A stretch of DNA of 35,446 nucleotides, taken from NCBI GenBank assembly GCA_003427395.1, contig BFEA01000003.1, forward strand, positions 8,045,287-8,080,732, in the 5' to 3' direction. Both the position numbers and the translations under genes were made by a program. Below are positions 28,366-35,446 of the stretch, piece after piece. Below the pieces are notes generated by a model. That model made no database searches. It saw only the letters and a program-made list of their open reading frames with translations, and was not told where the DNA came from. Every line of letters starts with the position of its first letter. Within the stretch, counting starts at the first letter, position 1. The DNA is from Chara braunii (taxonomy: Eukaryota; Streptophyta; Charophyceae; Charales; Characeae).

Positions 28366-28706
28366 CTACAGGTATGTACGTACTTCTTTGCATTGTCTAG
28401 CATGTTAGGCCACCAGAATCGCTGTACTAAATTAGCACTAGTCTTCTTGTAGCCGAAATGTCATGTTCTGTTGTGACACTCACCTAAAAATAAACTATGC
28501 AAAATCTCCCTAAATGGAACAACTAACCTTTTAAACCCTGCCTTTTCAAGAAAGAGTAACCCATCCACCATCACAAACTCGTCAAAGGTGGCCTTGTCTT
28601 TGGCCTGCAGTTTGTTGATGATGTCCATCGTGATGGGATCTTCATTGTAGGTTTCCCCCAAAGATCGAGCCAGGTCCTCAAATAGGCCAAACTCAGAAAT
28701 CAGCAC
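28366..28706 (-). pseudogene. Integrase N-terminal HHCC zinc finger and linker (broken)
   Basis: The frame 28706-28461 leads to LGECHNRT, where a TGA (28461-28463) interrupts. It then continues HFGYKKTSANLVQRFWWPNM and LDNAKKYVHTC before shifting frame. The pattern H...H then C-x2-C is the integrase zinc finger. After the frameshift the last cysteine position reads VYQR instead of VCQR, a single TGT to TAT change, so the finger is damaged in three ways. Confidence 0.8.
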
Positions 28707-29186
28707 CTAGGTAATCTTCCCTTCTAGACAACGCATCCGATTCACATTGTCTAGTTTGAAGTCATATTCATCTATGACTTCAATCCAACGTTTGAATGCA
28801 TCGGAGAGAACTGGTTGGGTCTTGATCCACTTGAGGGTCTGATGGTCAGTTCTCAAGTAGAAGAACCTTCCTAACAGATAGTGCCTCCAGTGGACGAGTG
28901 CCTTGTAGAGAGCATCAAGTTCCCTCTCGTAGGTGGACTTTGCCAACTTCTTTGATGGCATCTTTTTGCTCACGTACTCAACCAGTCTCAACTTTTTCCC
29001 TTCCTGCTGAGCCAGCACTGCGCCAATGTCGTTTTGGCTTGCGTCAGTGGTTACAACAAATGGCCTTTGCGGGTCGGGTACCATGAGAACCTCATGGTGC
29101 GTGAGAGCATGCTTCAAACGCTTGAAAGTTGCTTCACACTCGTAGGTCAAGTCCCATGGTGTGTCAAGTTGAGTTAGATCAATCAA
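28707..29186 (-). pseudogene. RNase H domain of pol
   Basis: Degrades the RNA strand of the RNA:DNA hybrid in active elements. The 159-codon frame has the acidic residues in expected places: TTDAS (D48), STYERELDAL (E87) and LRTDHQTLKW (D114). It is intact as a domain but separated from the RT by a frameshift near 29190 and from the integrase linker by a stop at 28707. Confidence 0.88.
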
Positions 29187-29674
29187 GGGAGATGTAATCG
29201 TATATAATTCTTTACGAAATTGCAGTAATATTCACACATTCCCAAGAATGATCTGACCTCAGTCACAGTCTGAGGTCGTGGCCAGTCCCTAATGCTAGCC
29301 ACCTTCTCATCTTCGGGCCTAATCCCATCCGCGGATACTTCATGACCCAAGTACAAGATTCGAGTGCGACCGAACTCGCATTTCTCTAGGTTTATCTTAT
29401 ACTTGTGCGGCCGAAGGAGGGAAAGTACCTTATCTACATGTTGAGCATGCTCCTCGACAGTGTCACTAAAGATAAGTATGTCATCGAGGTACACGACAAC
29501 GAACTTATCCAAGTAGTCATGGAAGATCCTATTCATGGCGTGCTGGAATGTACCCGGCGCATTGCGAAGGCCAAAGGGCATCACCACAAACTCGTACAGA
29601 TCGTACCTGGTCTGGAATGCGGTTTTGTGCTGGTCCTGTGGTCTTTTAAGTCTATCTTGGTATAGTATACACAC
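29183..29674 (-). pseudogene. Reverse transcriptase, palm/fingers C-terminal half
   Basis: Contains QHKTAFQTRYDLYEFVVMPF, GLRNAPGTFQHAMN, and the catalytic YLDD box at residues 62-65 (VVVYLDDILIFS), then the thumb segment LGHEVSADGIRPEDEKV and SFLGMCEYY. The motifs are good, but the frame differs from that of the N-terminal half because a piece is missing around 29650. Confidence 0.9.
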
Positions 29675-30288
29675 CCCTGCACCCTATCCAATAGGTCGTC
29701 GATGCGTGGTAGAGGCTCTGCGTTCTTAACGGTGATGGCATTGAGGCCTCTATAATCAATGCACATCCTTAGTGTTCCCCTTTCTTTGGAACAAATAAGA
29801 CTGGTGAGCCAAAAGGGGGAGGTGCTAGGCCGAATCCACCCCTTCTCTCTGAGCTCTTTCAATTGTCGCCGAAGCTCGTCCAACTCGGTCGGAGCTATCC
29901 TATAGATTATTCCCTTAGGTGTCTTGCTACCTGGGATGATCTCTATGGCATGGACAACCTCATTGTCTACGACTCTTGTAGGCTCCTCAAACAGATCAGC
30001 GTACTTAGCGACGATTGTCTCTATCTTTGGGGGTGTTTTAACAACCTCCCCTTTTGCAGAGACATAGACTAAGTACATTCCTTCGACGATTGTCTCTATC
30101 TCTGGGGGTGTTTTAACGACCTCCCCTTTTGCAGAGACATAGACTAAGTACATTCCTTCCTCTTGGTTCTGTTTATAATAGTTATAGAAGGTTGATGCGC
30201 ATAAGCACCCATAGGAGTCTATTAACATACTGGCTTTATACTTAGCCAGTCTAACGGTCCTACCGTTAGGCAACTCGTGCTTCAACAC
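29581..30288 (-). pseudogene. Reverse transcriptase N-terminal half with 25-aa tandem duplication
   Basis: Contains the pre-RT connection, then YADLFEEP, the fingers segment ELREKGWIRPSTSPF, LRMCIDYRGLNAITVKNAEP and motif A YYTKIDLK. Right after KIDLK the usual GYHQI-type segment is absent and the frame changes, which marks a deletion. Upstream, a 25-residue block starting EGMYLVYVSAKGEVVKTPP occurs twice in tandem (75 bp each, 30010-30084 and 30085-30159) without breaking the frame. Confidence 0.88.
30010..30159. repeat. 75-bp tandem duplication in pol
   Basis: Two consecutive 75-bp units differing at only two positions by eye, both multiples of three, adding 25 codons upstream of the RT. 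Confidence 0.95.
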
Positions 30289-30785
30289 CTTCTTGTCCCA
30301 GTCAAATTGGGGCTTGGCAACCTCGAGGTAGTAATGCCCAACATGTCAAAGGGCAAATCGTCGCTCACCAAAAATGATATCTTATGGCTCATCTCTCCTC
30401 CTGGGTAGGAGAAGGTGCAGACCACGTCTTTAACGTAGTCCTTCACCATCATGCGCTCTTTGTTGGCCAAAGTAGATGCTACCGGTCTACTAAGGCGTTG
30501 CACCCGGTCCTTCAGGCGCAATCTATCAACGCAGTCGCGACTTATGAAGTTTTGCATGGAGCCAATGTCTACGAAGGCGCCGCACTTGCGATCACCCACA
30601 CCAACTTCCACAACGAAGTGCTCCCCTCTAGGACCTCTACTTAGTGCCACCCAGGACTCACGAGGGTCCCTTGCCGACCACTCACCTTGAAGCTCCACTA
30701 AGGCTTCAGACACATCCAACGTACAGAGTATAGTTGGGTCCGGATGTGCCTGCGGGGTGACTAAGGAGTCAATAGCTTCGGCCAA
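30282..30785 (-). pseudogene. Aspartic protease domain (active-site change)
   Basis: The retropepsin that would cut Gag-Pol. The active-site segment reads GAFVDIGSMQNFIS, where D-[S/T]-G is expected; here it is D-I-G, which one C to T change from D-T-G would explain. Downstream, KISFLVSDDLPFDMLG is the conserved segment near the domain's end, directly followed by a frameshift near 30340. The adjacent frame carries on into LEVAKPQFDWDKKVLKHELP. Confidence 0.85.
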
Positions 30786-30850
30786 CTCTTGAGACGGGGA
30801 GGGTACACCCGCTTCAACGAGAGTAGAAGCAGCTACAACTTCTACCGGCC

Positions 30851-32670
30851 TTAAGTGTTTCCCGGGCTGGAGCTCGTAGAGGCCCCAAACTGAGAAGAAG
30901 GATACCCACCCTTAGGAGGGATCTTCTGCAAGACCTTCGGGTTCTTGCACTTAAACTGTGTATGACCGTACTCGCCGCAGTTTATGCAAGCACCACGCAA
31001 CCAACGGTCTCGCCACACTTCCCGATCCAAACCGGCCCTCACCCAAACAACTATTTTGTTTGGGTTGGCGGCTTGCCCCTGACTCCTCTGTTGACCGCCC
31101 TTGCCACAGCAACCTGCCTCAGTCTTAACCACGGTGGCGAGGTTGCTACCCTCAACACTCTCCGCGCCGTCTAACTCTGAACCTTCCACAAGTTCAGAAA
31201 CATCATCGATCTCAATTTGATTCCCTTCGGAATCAACCATCATCAATTGACTACCCTTCTTCTTCCATTTCTGTGGAGTCTTCTTTTTTCTTCCGTCCGT
31301 AGTGGGGGTTTGAGCACCACTCAGCGTAGCCTCTAAGTCTAGGGCCTTCTTGCTGAATGTCTCAAAAGTGTGATACTCTAGACGAGCCTCACTGGCTAAT
31401 AAGTTTTTGATGTTTGTGGGAAGACATCTCAAGAACATGGTCAACAAGACCTGTGGATTGTACTCCACTCCCGATACGACAATCAACCGCTCTACGGTTG
31501 TGGTCAACTCTCTCACGGACTTGTACTTCCTAGAGTCAAGTTTCAATAGCCCATCAGTGGCAATTTGCGCCTGTTGAGGGTTGTGCCACCGAGCCTCCAC
31601 TAAATCCATAAAAGCTTTCTCGGGTGTGGGTCTGAGCCCAATCACCCATGTTCCTGCCGAAACCCTTTGAAGCTACCAATCCATTTAGCCAGCTAGCTGC
31701 TGAACCCTCTAAGTAGGATGCATCAGTAATCACTTCCTCCTCTACCAATGTCCTCTTTGCCCTCACCCACACTGGCACCGTTCTCAACCACATGTCGAGA
31801 GCCTCATCCTTCTTGTCTCCTAAGAAGGTTGGAGGTGGTTTCAAGGGGGTCTTGGGGTACCAAGGTAATTGCTGTCCCGCTGGCAGGATAGGTAGCGATT
31901 GTGATGCAGCTCAGTCGCTGGACCAAAAGATGAAGAAGAAGCAGTCTTAGATAGAGCTGCTGCTGATGTACCGCTTGGTTGTTGTCCAGACTGGGCGGCA
32001 TAGGGGCCTGTCATTGCTGATAATGGAAGCGATGGCAAAGCTGTTGTCCGGATCCCTGGCCTTTGTAGGGCCTGCAAAATCTGGTCTAGGGTGTCCTGCA
32101 TGGCGTCCATTTTGCTCTACATGTACGCCTGCATGGACAGGACGCTTGCCTTAAGGATCTTTCCTGTAGAGGTAAGGGTTGCGTCATCTAAACCCTCTAG
32201 TGCAGCTAGGCCTGCCTCCCTACTCTCGAGTCTGGCTCTTCTCTCTCTAATTTTTTTTTCTCTCTTAGTAGCCTGCTTAAGTTCCTCTTCTACCCTTAGG
32301 CAGATCCTCTCTACCTGTTGGAGCTCCATCTACTCCCTTATAAGATGACGCGGCGGGCTGGACTTCACACCCGCCGTCTGACTAGCGCCGGCCCCTGACG
32401 ATTGGAAACTGACTGCAAACTGGTCGAGTTGGGCGGCACACCCTGACCAGAGGTTGCTGCAGATGTTGCTGAAGCAGTAGTCATTGCTACCTCGCTAGCT
32501 GCTGCCACTGCTCTTGCTTCGGCCGCTGCTGCTTCCCTTGCAGCCTCAAGACTACGGGCCCTAGCTTCGGCCCTTAGTCTTCTCTCTTCTCCCGATTGTA
32601 GGGCCTCGAAGCGATGATAGCCTTGTTATCCTCCTCTCGTCAGTCGTACCTCTCCGGCTGATCCACTCAT
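30851..32670 (-). pseudogene. gag (capsid/nucleocapsid polyprotein, broken)
   Basis: Gag forms the virus-like particle. The start is taken at the ATG 32668-32670 (MSGSAGEVRLTRGG), because the downstream frame keeps a Glu/Arg/Ala-rich coiled-coil composition and no earlier ATG does. Stops lie at 32626-32628 (TAA), 32330-32332 (TAG) and 32117-32119 (TAG), and frameshifts near 32400, 31850 and 31640. The capsid-like part is in 31844-31554 and 31645-30851. A CCHC zinc knuckle CINCGEYGHTQFKC lies at residues 220-233 of the last open segment, with spacing C-x2-C-x4-H-x4-C. Confidence 0.85.
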
Positions 32671-33913
32671 CGGCTAGGCGGTCGTTGTCTGCACTAGAGT
32701 CCTCTCTGGGACCTACCGCAGCATACGTTTGACTGGTTCTAAAAATAAACAATATAAATTGATGTCTGGCGAGTTACTTAGACTACCGGTCAAGCGGCAT
32801 CAACAGCATCTACACAAACTCTACACATAGTCTAACTCTATTCTGATTAGTTCTGCACAGAAGCTTCGAAAAGAACTGACCATGGTAGATTACAGTCCTA
32901 CTCTAGGCTGTCTGTTAGGTGTCAGCAGTCTGTCAACCAACTAATCAAGATAAAAATTAGACTAATGTGAGCAGATGTATGCACAATGGAAATGGTAGTG
33001 ATGTACAGTAGAGTTCACAACTGGAATCCCCTTCCTCTGTATCCAACGTACTTGTGAGCATCATCAAGCTGCGGTGTCTAAGGTGTGCAATCACGGCCCA
33101 CCCCTGTGCCCATGAAGTATGCTTATGACCAGTCCTGCCCTTTGTTTACCCTCACGTGCAACGAGCCTTACGTCTGACTGATCCGGCTGATCAAGAGGCA
33201 ATTTAAGGACAGCCCCCGAGAGTCCTCAGGAATTCTTTAACGTCGCAATCAGGACGACGATCACAACCAGTGGACAGTTCAAACCCCAACCAGAAATGTT
33301 TATAGACGGTCTGGGAGCGTCTACGTAGGACTGGTCAGTCCGCACACCCCTTCTATCAGCGCAGCAAAGAGCCTCAATGGACAAAGCAGCAAAGCCTGCG
33401 TGTACTACTCCCATGGGTTGGCATGGTGATCGTGACCCGTACTTCTACCAGGGCCCTTCAGAGGCACCGCCCTCTCCTGCCAGATGCGCCACCGGGAAGA
33501 ATGCCGTCTCTCAAGGTAGAGCGCACACGACTCCTCACCGAAGAGAGGACACTCAAGTTGGACTCGCTTCCTCACGGTAAGAAGAGATTGAGAGGGTAGA
33601 TGAGGAATGGGAACAACGTACCTGGAGATAGCTGCCCCCAACCACAGATTTCTCACCAATTGGGCCGACGTGCATTTCGATGACCGGTCAATAGCCTTGG
33701 TACCACCCACAACGTAATGCAGTGCCACCTCAGCCAAAATGCCACGTCAACATACTCTCATCATCATGCATACACCCGCTGTCACCACAGCTCCCACGAT
33801 GTCACCACAGCCTTCCAGCGGCCGGCCTCTCCACCTCGGCCCCGCTCAATCAAACCAGCTCCAAAGTATCCTTACTGCACATGAAGCATCGTCAGCGCAG
33901 CGATCACGAACCA
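32671..33913 (-). other. Retrotransposon leader (5' untranslated region)
   Basis: About 1.24 kb between PBS and gag start without a recognisable gene, long for a chromovirus leader. It would hold packaging signals in an active element. Nothing else identified. Confidence 0.7.
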
Positions 33914-33925
33914 GCTCCGATACCA
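33914..33925 (-). other. Primer-binding site, initiator tRNA-Met type
   Basis: TGGTATCGGAGC on the minus strand, three bases inside the 5' LTR end. It matches the common plant PBS TGGTATCAGAGC except for one base. Confidence 0.85.
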
Positions 33926-33928
33926 AAT

Positions 33929-35028
33929 TGCAAGGAATATGAGCGTGAACGATATACAGAAAACCAAGTTGCGAAATCACACAGATGTCCAAGTAGTCGT
34001 GTCCAAGCGGAGAGTACAAGTGCACCGAGAAAACCATCCATATAGAGCAATACAATGAAGTAATGAGTCATTGTCCAAGCCCGTAGGCCACACCAACACA
34101 GTATCCAAAGTCGCTCCTCTCTGTCTGGCGCCCAGCGCCCAGCCTACTCTACCCGACTATCCTACCTACATCTGGTTCACACAACAGGCTCACTTCGACT
34201 CTCGAAGACCAATGTACATGACTGTCAACACCATAGCCGACCTGTCTTCATGCACCAGGTACGTATCTCGTCACCCTCAATCAGACCTTGATTACCCCAC
34301 ACTGCACATCCTTTCCTGAAGACTACCAGATCGCCCGCTGTACCCCCTGGCGCCCAGCAGCCCGGCTATGGCTGCCTGCACCCCGCTGCCCTGCAGCGCC
34401 CCACTTCACCACTAAGCGCCCCGTCAGCGCCCTTGGCAGCAGCGCAGCATCAAGCAGAAGCGCAGCAGCACCTCCGCATTGCCAGCACTGGCCAGAATGC
34501 CTGGCCTGGGCTGCCTCACTTCTTTTATGGAAGTGGCAGCCTCCTGGATGCTGTGTGTGGCCTGGCTGGAAGCTTCCAGTAGCTTCCGGTTGGGCCTCAG
34601 ACCCTGTGCCCAGGCCCGAGACTACAGTTGAGGGCCTGGGCCCTTTTCACTTGGGCACGGCCTGAGTCTCCGGACTTGGCCTGTTTGCTGCATCTGTGCA
34701 GGGCTCCCAGGCAGGTGCGTCGGCAGTACTGCTTTTCCAAAGGCCGGCAGCCTGCTTCCCAATGTATCGGCCCTGCTTTGTGTGTATGTGCCCAGGCGCA
34801 ACTGTCAAGGCCTGGGCCAACTGTATGACGCAGCTTAGTGAGGCTCACACGTCTACCCAACCAACTGGCGTGCTCTGAGAGCCTGAATATCCACATATGG
34901 AAATGTCGAATTTTGGCCTCTGACGAATATTCAGGCCTGCCTTCACTTAGGGCGGGCACTCGGCTTGCTGGGGGCCTTAGCCCAGAAAATGTGGTCTGAT
35001 AGGGCCCCTTGAGGGCTTGTTCCTCACA
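33929..35028 (-). repeat. 5' LTR (1,100 bp)
   Basis: Element-sense ends TGTGAGGAAC and TATTCCTTGCA, matching the other LTR at 25276-27127. It contains one forward copy of the segment that is triplicated in the 3' LTR. Promoter and polyadenylation signals should lie here, but I cannot place them with confidence. Confidence 0.92.
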
Positions 35029-35178
35029 GTTGGTACACCCATCAATTGTTGAAATGCGGACCTGAGTTCGAATTCCAATTGAATCCGATGACAAAAAAAT
35101 AACTCTGAATTTACTTCCGGCCGTTCGGCTCAAAGGCGATATCTCAAGGCCGTCGCCTTTTAGTAAAACAAAAAATAA
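35029..35178 (+). other. 3' fragment of a split tRNA-like/SINE sequence
   Basis: Continues the A-box from 25275 (GGTACACCC), then a strong B-box match GAGTTCGAATTCC (35064-35076), then a body with GCCG-tt-CGGC (35120-35129) and AAAGGCGA/TCGCCTTT (35132-35139 and 35153-35160), ending in an A-rich tail (agtaaaacaaaaaataa). This order is that of a tRNA-derived SINE. Confidence 0.65.
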
Positions 35179-35446
35179 CAGGTTTCATGCCGGGATCTCA
35201 CGAACAATCAGGGATTGACTATGCATCAAGCCCCGATTGCAACTGAACATCGTCGTTACACTCCTCTTCATCCTCCTCCTCCTTTTCCTCCTCTTTCCTT
35301 AACCTTGAGCATGTCGTCTTCCTCTTCCCCCCCCCCTCCTCCTCCACGTTCTCACCGCCACCATCTCTTCCAAAAGCCAAGTCCGATCATTCGACGAAAC
35401 GTGAATGGATGAGACATTGGAGAAAGACGGGGGAGGGGGGAGGGGG
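35179..35446. other. Unassigned right end with simple sequence
   Basis: Pyrimidine-rich TCC/CTC tract at about 35262-35345 and a G-rich tract (ggggga repeats) at 35428-35446. No gene. Confidence 0.6.

Larger units (their letters stand above)
25276..35028 (-). mobile_element. Ty3/Gypsy chromovirus LTR retrotransposon, decayed
   Basis: A complete element architecture read from 35028 to 25276: 5' LTR (33929-35028), PBS (33914-33925), leader, gag, protease, RT, RNase H, integrase with chromodomain, polypurine tract (27128-27141), 3' LTR (25276-27127). Both LTRs begin TGTGAGGAAC and end CTTGCA in element sense. The flanking bases are gttg/agttg on each side, consistent with a 4-5 bp target duplication. 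Domain order PR-RT-RH-IN is that of Ty3/Gypsy. All reading frames are broken by stops and frameshifts. LTRs differ at about 15 positions plus one 3-base gap over roughly the last 380 bases, compared by eye. Confidence 0.93.

Noticed and set aside
27661-32628. Premature stops as proof of C to T (methylation-driven) decay
   Set aside because: Every TAG, TGA or TAA is one C to T step from CAG, CGA or CAA, so stops alone prove nothing; alignment with intact copies is needed.

Overview
The window is eukaryotic, transposon-dominated DNA with no host gene I can stand behind. Pointers to a green-lineage genome, possibly a charophyte alga such as Chara (an inference, not shown by the sequence), are a chromodomain-bearing Ty3/Gypsy element primed by initiator tRNA-Met, an L1-type LINE with a plant-style zinc-finger C-terminus, a divergent U6 snRNA sequence and CCCTAAA telomere-type motifs. 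Two assembly gaps are present: 388 N at 22650-23037 and one N at 26660.

The layout is a nest. (1) 1-3851 is unique or repeated DNA, with a direct repeat at 2475-2741 and 3657-3865. (2) A very long L1-type LINE on the minus strand fills 3866-23510. It has a poly(A) tail (T-run at 3863-3890), an 11-14 bp target-site duplication AGCTCTTGCAG(TTT) at both ends, and an unoccupied paralogue of its target at 2649-2741. Its ORF1 (20419 to 17982) and ORF2 (from 17938) are broken by stops and frameshifts. (3) A 7,961-bp insertion at 8897-16857 splits LINE ORF2. It has TGTCG...CGACA ends and CCGG on both sides. Removing it rejoins the ORF2 reading frame. (4) A decayed Ty3/Gypsy chromovirus on the minus strand occupies 25276-35028. 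It has two LTRs, PBS, polypurine tract, gag, protease, RT, RNase H, integrase and chromodomain, and it sits inside the Pol III A-box of a tRNA-like/SINE sequence.

The most unusual content is the 8897-16857 insertion. It is packed with short perfect hairpins. One family (11513-12466) has about ten members with a nearly constant apical sequence around CTAAACTTATAGAG, on stems whose sequence changes completely from copy to copy while both arms stay complementary. A 123-bp tandem array (10669-11280) and a two-copy family (11641-11790) behave the same way. The behaviour recurs outside the insertion, in a repeat shared by the LINE 3' tail (about 3940-4070) and 24175-24300. This pattern means either selection on RNA/DNA structure or a mechanism that homogenises palindrome arms. 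The insertion also carries a full-length U6-like sequence, a second U6 5' half, and a possible tRNA-like head next to it.

All protein-coding remains belong to the two retroelements and none is intact, so no operon-like or host pathway is visible. Regions without recognisable genes are listed explicitly.
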